A stretch of DNA of 38,233 nucleotides from a virus. Below are positions 1 to 9,061 of the stretch, in pieces (position 1 is the first letter of the stretch; every line of letters begins with the position of its first letter). Made by a program: the position numbers and the translations under genes. The notes beneath the pieces were generated by a model. That model worked only from the letters and a program-made list of their open reading frames with translations. It was not told where the DNA came from and ran no database searches. Where the stretch lies: IMG/VR virus record IMGVR_UViG_3300031857_000540, positions 1 through 38,233 of that record; one strand, written 5' to 3'.

Positions 1-71
1 ATGAACCTATTTGACATTTTAGGTTCAAAGTTGGTGAACATTATTTCATTTGGGTCTAACAAATTTGCCAT
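1..71 (-). CDS. 19: Tail tube protein gp19, N-terminal fragment (runs off the window)
   Basis: Only the first 23 codons are present. The reverse strand from 71 reads MANLLDPNEIMFTNF and continues EPKMSNRF, which is like the start of T4-like tail tube subunits from aquatic phages, where a Phe-x-Pro-Lys-Met-x-Asn-Arg-Phe string opens the fold. A strong AGGAGAAA Shine-Dalgarno site lies about 5 bases before the ATG. The gene follows the sheath gene directly, matching the T4 order gp18-gp19. The tube polymerises inside the sheath and forms the DNA conduit. The identity rests on a short fragment plus its position. Confidence 0.8.
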   Translation of the reverse strand, partial: MANLLDPNEIMFTNFEPKMSNRF

Positions 72-95
72 TTATATTTCTCCTAATTCTTTCTA

Positions 96-102
96 ATAAA
101 TA
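96..102 (-). promoter_or_regulatory. TATTTAT element before gp19 (putative late promoter)
   Basis: The coding strand reads CACTATTTATTAGAAAG here, 24 bases before the gp19 start. It is one of 13 intergenic copies of the same element in this window. Function is inferred from the recurrence and placement. Confidence 0.6.
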
Positions 103-116
103 GTGTTATCTTAAAA

Positions 117-2450
117 TTATGCCCCTGGGAACGTAGCGCCAGTTGGAAGAATGTTGAAATCGAGTACGATAAATTCAGCAGTCTTCGTAGGTTGTAAGTA
201 AATTTCACCTACCATAATGTTTCTATCGATAACATCTGGTGTGTTGTTTGTGTCATCCATCACCACTTTGAAAGCGTAAAGACCATTTCTTTGTTGGATT
301 GATTCCAAGTATGGATTTACGATTGATAAGAAGCGATTTCTTGTAGCAGCGGTATTTTGTTCGAATACCAAGTATCTTGTAGAGGATGCGATGTATTTCT
401 TAACAGCAATTAACAATCTACGAACGTTAATTCTATCAAGAGCAGATGGTTTAGCTTGTAAGGTCTTTTGACCAAATACAGTAGCACCTTGTCCAGGGAA
501 TGTAGCGATTGGGTTGATACGACCTTCGTATAGTGAATCTCTTTCATCGTGAGTTAAACGAGTCTTAACTTCAATAACGTTTGTCAAACCACCACGATTC
601 AAACCTGCGGGAGCGTACCACTCAGCACCAACTGAATCGTTGAAAGCAATAACACCAGGAAGAACAACACTTGGTGGAACCCAGACTGGCTTATTCTTGT
701 CAGTATCAAGGATTTTAACCCAAGGGTGGTAAGTAGCAACATAATTCGAGTCAAATGAAGTCAACGTGTTTACAGCAGTAGCGATTGTATCACCATAAGC
801 AGCCGTATCCATCACAAAGAAACAATCTTGTCTATCTTCACACATATCCTTAGCGTATGTAGTAACTGAAGAGTGTAATCTATGTAACAAACCTGGAATA
901 ACAACCATGTTAATATCAAATTCATCAGGGTTTGAAATTGCGTTGATAGCTTTTCTCAAAGCAACAGTACCACTAGCAGTAGCAGATGAACAATCCAAAC
1001 CTTGAGTGTTTCCAGCAACAATATTAGTTCCGGTGTAAACTACTCGGTTTGGCTCCCATCCATCAAAACCACCTTGGAAAGGTACGATGAATTTTTTGTA
1101 ATCAATATTACTTGTTAACGATACAGTACCTGAACCTGATTGACAAGTTGCCAAATCAAATGCATTACCAACTGGCTCGGTATTAGCATCCGGAGTTGGA
1201 TTTAAGAAGTTTAAGTTATCAGTTGTAGCAAAATCAAATGAGTAACCAAAGAACACTTTAGAGTTGTAAACACTATCCAAAGATTGTGTAGTTACATAAG
1301 TTGGTTCTGGTAAATTATAACCACTATGAAGTGGTGATGTTACAGCAGCAAATCCAAATGGAACTAAAGTTGAATCAACAGCACCATTTTTAACGTCATC
1401 AGCAACTTCAACACGAATGTGAGCTGATGTGTTAGGATAATCACCATTGAATACTAATTTACCTGTAGATTCTACAGTAACGTATCTATCACCAATAACT
1501 CTTGCGATAAAATTCGGAGAGTTGGGGTCAAGGTTAACGTTTGTAAATTCTTCTACAATGTTAGGTCTAGCATCCGTATCTTGTACGTTTTGACCAAAGA
1601 TAGAATAAGGAACTTTAGAAGTATCGACTCTACGAACTTGTACAGTAAATGTACCAAATTCAGAACCTGGAACTTCAGAAGCAGGTTTGATGTCACGGAT
1701 ACCAATTTTGAATTCGTAGTTTGTAGCATTACCATGTGATAATGTATGGAACTTAAATAAGTTAGTAGCTACACCACCAACTTTTTGAGAAACGATATAA
1801 GGAGTAGATGCTTCGGAGTAAGCTTTAGTGTAATCGGTGTCGAATTGTACAACTGATACTTTTGCGTTCTCACCAGTAGCAAATGATTGTGACTGGAATG
1901 TTGAGAAGTTTAAGTAAGTGTAAGCAACTTTAGATGACTTTGGAGCGAATCCATAAAGTTTTGTAAAGTAGTTATCCGAGGTCGGATTCATAGAAGCTGA
2001 AGTAGCAGTTGAACTAACCAAACTACCAGTCAATGTCAAAACAAAAGCAGATGCACTTGCAGCAGCATCAACACTTGATAAATCAAAGTCACCACCATTT
2101 GTGGTTGTAGTTGGGTGAAGTACAGCAGCAACCTTTACACCAGCTGAAGATGAAACTACTAAAGCAATTGGTTTAGCAGTGTATCCTTCAGCACCTAATA
2201 CCCTAACGATAGTAGCATTAGAAGCGTCTTCTAAATATGATTGTGCGGTATACGGGAGGTATGAATCTTCAGTCAATCCTCCAAACTTTTGTTGGAATTC
2301 ATTGAAAGACTCAACCTTCGTTGGTACGAAAGCAGGTCCCTTTATAGTTTGTCCTATAAGAGCTCCACCTATCTCAGCAATACCCGCAGGTAAGAACGAA
2401 AGGTCTTTTTCTCTTGTGAATACACCAGGACTTACAATTCTTTCAGCCAT
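117..2450 (-). CDS. 18: Contractile tail sheath protein gp18
   Basis: This is the sheath subunit that surrounds the tail tube and contracts to drive DNA injection. The N-terminal region (Glu-Arg-Ile-Val-Ser-Pro-Gly-Val, about residues 3-10, then the GALIGQTIKGPAFVPTKV stretch, about residues 29-46) is typical of T4-like sheaths. The C-terminal part carries the conserved sheath segment with LNRGGL, then ARG-INP-type and RINVRRLL strings, near residues 610-690. At 777 residues it is longer than T4 gp18 (659), and the extra length lies in the middle, where surface insertion domains normally vary. The start is fixed by AGGAGAAA 5 bases before the ATG. It is preceded by its own TATTTAT element and followed by gp19. 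Confidence 0.93.
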   Translation of the reverse strand: MAERIVSPGVFTREKDLSFLPAGIAEIGGALIGQTIKGPAFVPTKVESFNEFQQKFGGLTEDSYLPYTAQSYLEDASNATIVRVLGAEGYTAKPIALVVSSSAGVKVAAVLHPTTTTNGGDFDLSSVDAAASASAFVLTLTGSLVSSTATSASMNPTSDNYFTKLYGFAPKSSKVAYTYLNFSTFQSQSFATGENAKVSVVQFDTDYTKAYSEASTPYIVSQKVGGVATNLFKFHTLSHGNATNYEFKIGIRDIKPASEVPGSEFGTFTVQVRRVDTSKVPYSIFGQNVQDTDARPNIVEEFTNVNLDPNSPNFIARVIGDRYVTVESTGKLVFNGDYPNTSAHIRVEVADDVKNGAVDSTLVPFGFAAVTSPLHSGYNLPEPTYVTTQSLDSVYNSKVFFGYSFDFATTDNLNFLNPTPDANTEPVGNAFDLATCQSGSGTVSLTSNIDYKKFIVPFQGGFDGWEPNRVVYTGTNIVAGNTQGLDCSSATASGTVALRKAINAISNPDEFDINMVVIPGLLHRLHSSVTTYAKDMCEDRQDCFFVMDTAAYGDTIATAVNTLTSFDSNYVATYHPWVKILDTDKNKPVWVPPSVVLPGVIAFNDSVGAEWYAPAGLNRGGLTNVIEVKTRLTHDERDSLYEGRINPIATFPGQGATVFGQKTLQAKPSALDRINVRRLLIAVKKYIASSTRYLVFEQNTAATRNRFLSIVNPYLESIQQRNGLYAFKVVMDDTNNTPDVIDRNIMVGEIYLQPTKTAEFIVLDFNILPTGATFPGA

Positions 2451-2490
2451 TATTTTTCTCCTAATATTCTAATTTTGGTTTTCCTTAATA

Positions 2491-2497
2491 ATAAATA
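2491..2497 (-). promoter_or_regulatory. TATTTAT element before gp18 (putative late promoter)
   Basis: The coding strand reads GTGTATTTATTATT, 40 bases before the gp18 start codon, in the 73-base gap between the 93-residue gene and gp18. Confidence 0.6.
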
Positions 2498-2523
2498 CAC
2501 AAAAAATTAGGGAAACGAGATAG

Positions 2524-2805
2524 TTATTTTTTAGGAACAAAGGTATTTGTACTTATATCGTACTCACCCTCTCCATATTTTTCTTTTAATGCTTTAGAAA
2601 TTTCATCTTGTGTCTTCATTAATTGTAAGTATTCACCATACAATGTAGACTTTTGTGATTTTAAAGTTTCAAAGATTTGTTCTAACTGATAAATTTCGAG
2701 TTCTATCTCACCCATTTTTGTTGTAGTAAACAAAACTTGTTCTTGAAGAGCTTGAACCTTGTCAGACTCTTCTTGTGTAAATTGAATAACTGTTTTTTCT
2801 TCCAT
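2524..2805 (-). CDS. Small coiled-coil protein between gp15 and gp18
   Basis: This is a 93-residue acidic protein predicted to be almost wholly helical, with heptad-like spacing of Leu, Ile and Val from about residue 8 to 75, ending in a short tail with a Lys-Tyr-Gly-x-Gly turn. Small coiled-coil proteins of this look recur in the structural modules of T4-like phages from water, but I know of no assigned function. Its place between the tail terminator and the sheath suggests a virion or assembly role, which is inference. It has no clear Shine-Dalgarno site (AAACTAACAATATTATG) but has its own TATTTAT element 19 bases upstream. Confidence 0.75.
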   Translation of the reverse strand: MEEKTVIQFTQEESDKVQALQEQVLFTTTKMGEIELEIYQLEQIFETLKSQKSTLYGEYLQLMKTQDEISKALKEKYGEGEYDISTNTFVPKK

Positions 2806-2824
2806 AATATTGTTAGTTTACTAT

Positions 2825-2831
2825 ATAAATA
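2825..2831 (-). promoter_or_regulatory. TATTTAT element before the 93-residue gene (putative late promoter)
   Basis: The coding strand reads AGATATTTATATAG, 19 bases before the start codon and directly after the gp15 stop. Confidence 0.6.
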
Positions 2832-2839
2832 TCTAATTT

Positions 2840-3655
2840 TTAGACATCACCACCTAATTTTGGGTTTTCACCCCAAGAAATCTTTCCAACTGAAAATCTT
2901 CTTTTTGTATTTGGCGTTGTACCCTTATATTCTGGCACAATATACGCTTTTGCGGTCAATCCTATAGTTGCCTTTGAAATTCTATCTTGACTCATCTCGG
3001 CCATAGTCTCAAATGAATACGAATCACCTTTGATTACAAATTTATATCTCTCACCAAAAGATTGTCCTTGGAAATAGATTATTTGTTCTACTATTTTATT
3101 TACTTGTTCCATGTAATCACACCAAACCACAACCTCATACTCTAAATTGACATAATCAGGTCTAGCAACAGCCACATATTCTTTTACAGGTTGTTGTCCT
3201 GTCAAGATTGAGAATTGGTCATATCTATTGGCTCGTGTATATTTACGTTCGAACATTTGTTCAGCATCTTCAGAATTAGCAACTTTTAATTTTGACAATT
3301 CCGTGTTTATTGATAAGTTATTTCGTTTGAATGAAATCACGGGTGTTAAAATCATCCCATTATCATCTCTCATGAAACCATCACGTTGAGCACTTGCCCA
3401 TTTTTCAGGAGAAGCATACATAACAGGTACTGGTATAAATCTACCACCATCTTCTACCAAAGGTTTAACATCTAATTCTAAAAAAGACTTGAACGCAAGG
3501 TCAATATCGTAAATACCAACCGATACGTTTTTTAAATCATCATTATCTCTACGAGTTTGATTTGCCTTATTTAATTTAGGGTCTAAACTTGTAGAAGATT
3601 GAGTCTGATTCAGATTCGGTTTGTTTGGGTCTGATGTTCTAAATTTTGTAGCCAT
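2840..3655 (-). CDS. 15: Tail completion / sheath stabilizer protein gp15
   Basis: This 271-residue protein is the same size as T4 gp15 (272), which caps the finished tail and connects it to the neck. The central region has the recognisable gp15 layout: Leu-Asp-Val-Lys-Pro, then Pro-Val-Pro-Val-Met-Tyr-Ala-Ser-Pro-Glu-Lys-Trp (about residues 75-87), then Pro-Val-Ile-Ser-Phe-Lys-Arg-Asn, and the Tyr-Glu-Val-Val-Val-Trp-Cys-Asp-Tyr-Met segment near residue 175. The first 35 residues are polar and low in complexity. The ATG overlaps the gp14 stop by one base (TAATG), indicating translational coupling. Confidence 0.9.
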   Translation of the reverse strand: MATKFRTSDPNKPNLNQTQSSTSLDPKLNKANQTRRDNDDLKNVSVGIYDIDLAFKSFLELDVKPLVEDGGRFIPVPVMYASPEKWASAQRDGFMRDDNGMILTPVISFKRNNLSINTELSKLKVANSEDAEQMFERKYTRANRYDQFSILTGQQPVKEYVAVARPDYVNLEYEVVVWCDYMEQVNKIVEQIIYFQGQSFGERYKFVIKGDSYSFETMAEMSQDRISKATIGLTAKAYIVPEYKGTTPNTKRRFSVGKISWGENPKLGGDV

Positions 3656-4185
3656 TATAATCCCATCGGTATAGTGTTAGAATTTGAATTTGAATTACCA
3701 AATCGAGTTTCTACCAAATTTAGTGTAGTGTGTCGTGTAACGTGAGCATCACATATAAGTGATACTGAATAACCTTGAATTTCACCACCATCCCAATGGT
3801 CTGGATTTTTACCAGCAAAGAATTGAGCTTCATTGATTGAATCGATTTGAAAATACTCACCCATCCAATCTACAATATCACCAACTTCAGGATAAATGTC
3901 TTTATCATCCTTTAATGTGTCTTTCAAGAACTTAAATATTGCTGTTCTTGTATATGACTGACCAAAATCATCCGAAACTTGGTCGATGGTATTATACTCA
4001 ATCAAACATGGAACTTTTACAGGATTGTAATAAACTTTATCTTTACCCTCACCATATACATTTACATTGGTGTCAGATATCACAAGTTTATAGTAATACA
4101 CTTCCGTATCAATAATATCATTGATAAGTTCTTTGTTTAGCGTTCTAAACAAACTCATGTCTCTTTGACCGCTGAATAATGCCAT
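3655..4185 (-). CDS. 14: Neck protein gp14
   Basis: A 176-residue protein, shorter than T4 gp14 (256). In T4, gp13 and gp14 form the neck that closes the filled head and receives the tail. The N-terminal string LNKELINDIIDTEVYYYKL (about residues 16-34) and the following Asn-Val-Tyr-Gly-Glu...Tyr-Tyr-Asn-Pro-Val segment are typical of gp14 in aquatic T4-like phages. The C-terminus is a short Ser-Asn repeat. It starts 3 bases after the gp13 stop, with AGGATAACC before the ATG, and overlaps gp15 by one base, so gp13-gp14-gp15 form a coupled operon. Confidence 0.87.
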   Translation of the reverse strand: MALFSGQRDMSLFRTLNKELINDIIDTEVYYYKLVISDTNVNVYGEGKDKVYYNPVKVPCLIEYNTIDQVSDDFGQSYTRTAIFKFLKDTLKDDKDIYPEVGDIVDWMGEYFQIDSINEAQFFAGKNPDHWDGGEIQGYSVSLICDAHVTRHTTLNLVETRFGNSNSNSNTIPMGL

Positions 4186-4188
4186 TGG

Positions 4189-5352
4189 TTATCCTATATA
4201 AATTGCTCTTGGAACTCTAGCAAGTGTTGATTCTAAAAATTCAGCCTCATCACGTTTTGCTTCCATTAATGCTCTTTTTGAAACGGCTTCCAAAGTTTCT
4301 TTTAACTCCGTTAATAGATTTTCTTTTTCAGTAGAAGCCTCACCTCTTAAATCAGCACCATCTAAAGTAACATCAGCCCCAGGAATTGGAATAGCGGAGA
4401 ATTTAGCTCTAACAGCACCCAACATTTCTTTAGCCAATGCTAATGTGTATTTAGTAATCCATTGTCTACCAGCAGCGTTAATATCTGAATATAACAATCT
4501 CAAGAACGGAGCGTTTGATAAATCACTAACAACATTTGATGCCATTGCAGGATTATTACCTTCACTATTTCGTGTATATTCAAAGTACACTTTTGTTCCA
4601 GTATCAGTTGATGTTGGTAATGGGAAAATCTTAATACGATTATTAACTAATTGGAATGAGTATTGTGATTTACGAATTTGGTCATTAAATTCAATTGCTT
4701 GTAAACGAAGTAAATCATCATACATCGGTTGCATCATAAACGATACGCCTGGTGAGTAATTACCCCATCCAAAAGTCTCCATCATTTGTTGTGAACCAAG
4801 ACCAGTTCCGACAAATGGGTCAAAATAACGAGTAATTGCAGGAGGCGCCTCATGAAACACCTTACGGATTGTAAGACCATCGGAAACTGAACCAGATTCA
4901 AGTGATACTACACTTGCATTCTTTAAATCATAAATTTGTTCACCACCAACTAACGTAAATGAACCTGTATAGTATGTTAATCTACCACCACTCTTTGCTT
5001 CAGTACCATAATCTTTTGCGATATTCACAACAGAACTCAAATTAGAATTAAGTTGTGTATTTCGTAAGTCAGCTGAAATGTTTGACCCTTGTAGTGAGAG
5101 CATACTTTCTCTCGTTCTATATAGGTTAACTTGTGATGAGTATTCATTGGTAGCTTCTTCAAAACAAGCAAAAAAGTTTATATCTTGTAATTCAATATCA
5201 ACGATGGGATATCCCAGTCGTTTTGCGCACCACCCAGCCACCTTTGGAGCATCTGACCTGAATTGTGAATCAGAATCAAAAAATCCGAAAGGAGTGGAAC
5301 TTCCACTTGTGAATGTCGCTGCGCCTGTCCAAATTGGTATGTTAACTGCCAT
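4189..5352 (-). CDS. 13: Neck protein gp13
   Basis: A 387-residue neck protein (T4 gp13 has 309). The N-terminal region has Pro-Phe-Gly-Phe-Phe-Asp-Ser-Asp (about residues 21-28), then WCAKRLGYPIVDIELQDINF (about residues 41-60), the signature stretch of gp13 in T4-like phages from aquatic hosts. The C-terminal third is charged and helical. The start is supported by GGAG 9 bases before the ATG. It opens the gp13-gp14-gp15 operon and has a TATTTAT element 30 bases upstream. Confidence 0.87.
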   Translation of the reverse strand: MAVNIPIWTGAATFTSGSSTPFGFFDSDSQFRSDAPKVAGWCAKRLGYPIVDIELQDINFFACFEEATNEYSSQVNLYRTRESMLSLQGSNISADLRNTQLNSNLSSVVNIAKDYGTEAKSGGRLTYYTGSFTLVGGEQIYDLKNASVVSLESGSVSDGLTIRKVFHEAPPAITRYFDPFVGTGLGSQQMMETFGWGNYSPGVSFMMQPMYDDLLRLQAIEFNDQIRKSQYSFQLVNNRIKIFPLPTSTDTGTKVYFEYTRNSEGNNPAMASNVVSDLSNAPFLRLLYSDINAAGRQWITKYTLALAKEMLGAVRAKFSAIPIPGADVTLDGADLRGEASTEKENLLTELKETLEAVSKRALMEAKRDEAEFLESTLARVPRAIYIG

Positions 5353-5382
5353 TTAAAAACTCCATAAGGGTGTTATCTCTAT

Positions 5383-5389
5383 ATAAATA
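5383..5389 (-). promoter_or_regulatory. TATTTAT element before the neck operon (putative late promoter)
   Basis: The coding strand reads TTACTATTTATATAG, 30 bases before gp13, in the short gap that follows the glycosyltransferase/lysyl hydroxylase fusion gene. Confidence 0.6.
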
Positions 5390-5399
5390 GTAACACACT

Positions 5400-7766
5400 C
5401 TATCTTTCACTATTTTTCATAAAAGATACGATAATATAACGAGTTCCGTTTGTTACGGCTCTAGCACCATGTTTGTGAGTTATGTTTCCAGGGTGTATAG
5501 TACAATATCCAATTGGTGATTTTACTAATTGTTTTTGTCTTCTAAACCAAGTACCACCACCATCATATTCGTCTAAATCTGAAAGTTGTACAAGACAAGT
5601 TATGTCGGATGAGTCGTGGTGTATAGACAAGTGTCCTTGTGCATTTGGGGTATATTTAGCCAAAAAGTTTTCAGATTGCATAGAAGTCCAACCCCGACCC
5701 TCAAGGGCCCAAATGTAAGTCGAAAACTTCATAACATATTCACGGAGAACATCCATATAAATGTCATTCATGTCAATCACATTTAATAACATATCGGTTG
5801 TTGGGTAATTTTCATGCCTATCAACAGTCCAAGAATTAGCGTATTCGGCCTCTTCACGAATCATTCTACAAAACTCTTCAGTAAACAATGGAAATGTAAA
5901 ACAATTATCAAATGGTTCATCGGTTATCAAATCCCATTCTTGTGTTCTAGCGGAATATGATATAAATCTATTTTTCCATTCAATTGGGTTTTCATAATAA
6001 GTGTAAAGTTCGGGATGTAATTTCATGTTTAAATGAATAGTTTCGGTTGTAGATTTTATTTGACTATGACCTTGACTTATTAATTGTGTTCTTAATGAGT
6101 AAGCATTTACATCTGACTCAATAGAGTTTAAATCATTTCGATTTGGATGTATTGAATATGTACATATGAAAAATTCATCTAATGGTATAATATTGTTTTG
6201 TAAGTTTTTACTCAACATTTTTTCTATACCATTTTTACTCAACATATAAGCATGGGTGTTGTAAGATGGATATGGTTTTACAATTTCACCCAAACCGATT
6301 TCAACATCATCTCCCGGTGACAATTTATTTCTACCAAGATACATCAAGTCCCAATCGGATGGTAGGTCATCTATGATATATGGGGATAACTGACCATGAA
6401 CCATGAAGTCCTCTTCAAGAACCAATATATTTTCATGACCACTTTCTTTTGCAAGATTCCAAACTTGGAGATGTGATAAAGCACAACCAATCTCTCCGGG
6501 CAGAATAGGTCTATTATACCATTTATTTGTAGATTCTATTTTCCAATTGGTAAATACTGACCAATCTCCATCGTAAATATTTAAATTACTACCATCAACT
6601 GCTCTATGAATATGAATAACGCTTCGAGGGTCTAATCCTAATTTATTAATTTCAGAAACCCACCTATCGTAGTTATTAAAATTCTCGGATAACCCAATCA
6701 CATATACACAATCTATTTTGGTGTATCGCTTTGGTTCATCTATCACACTATACCACTCATTAACACGAACATCCCATGTATTTTTTAAAGCATATTCTCT
6801 TGCGTTTTTTAAATTGGTTTCTTGTAGTGATTTGTTATTGTGTAAATCCACAAATGCTTCAAAAAACTCATTATTTGATGCATTATGACTTACAAGTTTA
6901 GCTTTACCATTTAATAGATTCAAAAGATTACCGGAATCAGTTGATACTATTTTTACACCACCAAACATCATTTCAAGAGCAGTTATACAATAGGTTTCTT
7001 CATACTGACTTGGATATAACCAATATTCAGCCGAATTTATCAAATTGTATAATTCCATTTTCCCCAAAGCGCCAACAAAATGAACCCCTTCTAAAACTTG
7101 TTGATAAGAGTCATAAACATCCAATGCATATGGTGGGGTTGCTACCCATAAGGTAGCGTCTGGTAACATATTCTTTATGTTTGGCCAGATTTCTAATAGA
7201 TTTGACAAACCACGTTCAGCTGATGATGTATACACAAACTTATTTGGGACTTTATCAACCGAATTCATTAAAAAATCAGTCGTTGATATTGCGTTTGGTA
7301 TTACACGAATACGACCTCTCATTTGTGGATATTTTTTTTCTAAAATGGCGGCCTGATATTCAGATACACAAATGAAGTTAGTTATTTCTAAACTTGATAA
7401 GTAGCCCAACCCATCATTCTCTAAAGTAACACCATTCCACCATGGATAAAAGTCAAGATTATGTAACCAAAAATATGATTTATCAAAGGTTATATTTCTT
7501 GATTTCAATTCTACTAAATAGTGTATATAATTTGTGGCAATTACAACATCGTATTGTGAATTTGATTCCAATTCGCTGTATTCACAATATTTGACATTAT
7601 CTATTGTAGAACTTATAAGGTCACCACATATGGTAACGTCATGGGAACGTGCCATAATTTCTGCAAGTTTCATTACAGCATATTCCGACCCACCGATACC
7701 ATTTTCGTACCAAGTGTTCCAATTCCATTTTTCTTTTTGATATCCTACTACAAATAATATTTTCAT
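5400..7766 (-). CDS. Trifunctional fusion: GT4-type glycosyltransferase, GT25 glycosyltransferase, lysyl hydroxylase (PLOD-like)
   Basis: Three enzyme domains are visible in 788 residues. Residues 1-345 look like a GT4/GT-B glycosyltransferase: an early Gly-Gly-Ser-Glu-Tyr-Ala loop (25-30) and an Glu-x7-Glu motif in YPSQYEETYCITALEMM (251-267). Residues 352-560 match GT25, the collagen galactosyltransferase family: YVIGL at 355, GEIGCALSH at 424-432, LVLEEDF at 448-454 as the metal-binding acidic motif, and a Tyr-x-Leu-Ser-Lys-x-Gly segment near 507. Residues 625-788 are a 2-oxoglutarate/Fe(II) dioxygenase very like the catalytic end of procollagen lysyl hydroxylases: NYPTTDMLLN at 653, the HHD metal motif at 716-718, EYDGGGTWF at 733-741, then HPGNITHKH at 758-766 and GTRYIIVSF at 774-782. 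The family converts Lys in Gly-Xaa-Lys to hydroxylysine and adds sugar. It starts one base after the GT2 stop and lies next to the phage's collagen genes. Mimivirus L230 is a known viral two-domain analogue. Confidence 0.88.
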   Translation of the reverse strand: MKILFVVGYQKEKWNWNTWYENGIGGSEYAVMKLAEIMARSHDVTICGDLISSTIDNVKYCEYSELESNSQYDVVIATNYIHYLVELKSRNITFDKSYFWLHNLDFYPWWNGVTLENDGLGYLSSLEITNFICVSEYQAAILEKKYPQMRGRIRVIPNAISTTDFLMNSVDKVPNKFVYTSSAERGLSNLLEIWPNIKNMLPDATLWVATPPYALDVYDSYQQVLEGVHFVGALGKMELYNLINSAEYWLYPSQYEETYCITALEMMFGGVKIVSTDSGNLLNLLNGKAKLVSHNASNNEFFEAFVDLHNNKSLQETNLKNAREYALKNTWDVRVNEWYSVIDEPKRYTKIDCVYVIGLSENFNNYDRWVSEINKLGLDPRSVIHIHRAVDGSNLNIYDGDWSVFTNWKIESTNKWYNRPILPGEIGCALSHLQVWNLAKESGHENILVLEEDFMVHGQLSPYIIDDLPSDWDLMYLGRNKLSPGDDVEIGLGEIVKPYPSYNTHAYMLSKNGIEKMLSKNLQNNIIPLDEFFICTYSIHPNRNDLNSIESDVNAYSLRTQLISQGHSQIKSTTETIHLNMKLHPELYTYYENPIEWKNRFISYSARTQEWDLITDEPFDNCFTFPLFTEEFCRMIREEAEYANSWTVDRHENYPTTDMLLNVIDMNDIYMDVLREYVMKFSTYIWALEGRGWTSMQSENFLAKYTPNAQGHLSIHHDSSDITCLVQLSDLDEYDGGGTWFRRQKQLVKSPIGYCTIHPGNITHKHGARAVTNGTRYIIVSFMKNSER

Positions 7767-7767
7767 G

Positions 7768-9060
7768 CTATTTCACTATGTAATTTAAAACTTGTTCACT
7801 CTCACCAAATTTTGTATAATCCATATCATCTTGAAATTTCCAAGAATGGCCATCGGACTCATTCCAACACCAATCATCTTTTCCAAGCTCAAGGATTCGT
7901 TGATGAATAAATGGGTCGTAATAATCTTTTATTAATCTAGCCCTACGATTAATATCGGTTGAATTATTATCTACTGTCGAATCACCATTATTATATTGTA
8001 CATATAACATTTTTTTAAGGTGAATTATTCTTGTATGTAAAAATGTCTTTACAATTAATTCAAAATCATCTGCTACTGAAATATCTCTACTATGTCCTCT
8101 GATTTCAGAATATGTATCACGTCTCCAAATACGACAATGATTTGGCATACCAATATTGAATCGTATTGATTTTGGATTTATATCAGGATAATGGTGTACC
8201 AACCAATCTTGACCATCAATATTTTGCCATGTGTGTCCTGCATAACCCCAATCAAATTTATTTTCCGGATGACCATACCAATCGTCACCTATATAACCAT
8301 ATTGACGTGGTGCTCCATTTTCATAAACCTCGGTTACATCCGTATATATAAATCCAGCATCTTCATGTTGCCATGAGGCATGTAATACTTCTTGTAAACA
8401 AGTTGTTATCAAAGTGTCATCATGGTCAAGTTCTACTAACCACTCACCATTACATAACATGGCAGCTCTATGTTTAACCTCGCCAACATTACCACCGCTA
8501 TTTGGTGACATTCTATACGGTTTTACTCTATAATCTTCGTCAGCTATAGTTTTTAGATATTCCCACGTTTTATAATCACCTTCAGGTGAATCATCAACGA
8601 CCACCCATTCCCAATTTGGATACGTTTGGTTTTTTAAAGATTCATATGTTCTGAATATACGTTCGTTGGTTTTGTACGTTGGTGTGAAGATTGAGAATAT
8701 AGGCGTTTCTCTATTTCCAAATACTTCTTTTTGAGACCTACAAGCCCAAAACGTTGATTGACATACAATATCATTTGCAAGAACATTGTCAGCTGGAATT
8801 TCAGTATATGTAAAAACTTTTGACATCACAAATGTATGGCTGGTGAATTGATAAACTTGTCCATTTCCCGGCCCAATTAATATAATGATGTCCGGCTTAT
8901 GTTTAGCAAAATCTGATTTAAAATTACAAGCACAATCGTATGAATATATTTTTACAAATTCATATAAATTTTCTTCGTGATATACATCAGATTTTAGTGT
9001 TATCTCACCAAATCTATTCCAACCATAAACCAAAGCAGTTGGCAAACTCGTTTTTCTCAT
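7768..9060 (-). CDS. Family GT2 glycosyltransferase with an extra N-terminal domain
   Basis: With the ATG at 9060 the protein has 430 residues. A GT-A fold of the GT2 type begins near residue 120 (FSIFTPTYKTNERIF), with the nucleotide-binding VVVDDS at 153-158 and the catalytic acidic cluster ELDHDD at 210-215. The first 120 residues form a separate region I do not recognise. The open frame extends to a TTG at 9096, but ATG at 9060 follows the preceding stop by one base, matching the packing of its neighbours, so I prefer it. GT2 enzymes transfer sugars from nucleotide sugars. The acceptor is unknown. Location between a prolyl-hydroxylase-like enzyme and a GT25/lysyl hydroxylase fusion suggests it decorates the collagen-like fibres, perhaps through Thr or hydroxylated residues. 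Confidence 0.87.
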   Translation of the reverse strand: MRKTSLPTALVYGWNRFGEITLKSDVYHEENLYEFVKIYSYDCACNFKSDFAKHKPDIIILIGPGNGQVYQFTSHTFVMSKVFTYTEIPADNVLANDIVCQSTFWACRSQKEVFGNRETPIFSIFTPTYKTNERIFRTYESLKNQTYPNWEWVVVDDSPEGDYKTWEYLKTIADEDYRVKPYRMSPNSGGNVGEVKHRAAMLCNGEWLVELDHDDTLITTCLQEVLHASWQHEDAGFIYTDVTEVYENGAPRQYGYIGDDWYGHPENKFDWGYAGHTWQNIDGQDWLVHHYPDINPKSIRFNIGMPNHCRIWRRDTYSEIRGHSRDISVADDFELIVKTFLHTRIIHLKKMLYVQYNNGDSTVDNNSTDINRRARLIKDYYDPFIHQRILELGKDDWCWNESDGHSWKFQDDMDYTKFGESEQVLNYIVK

Positions 9061-9061
9061 A

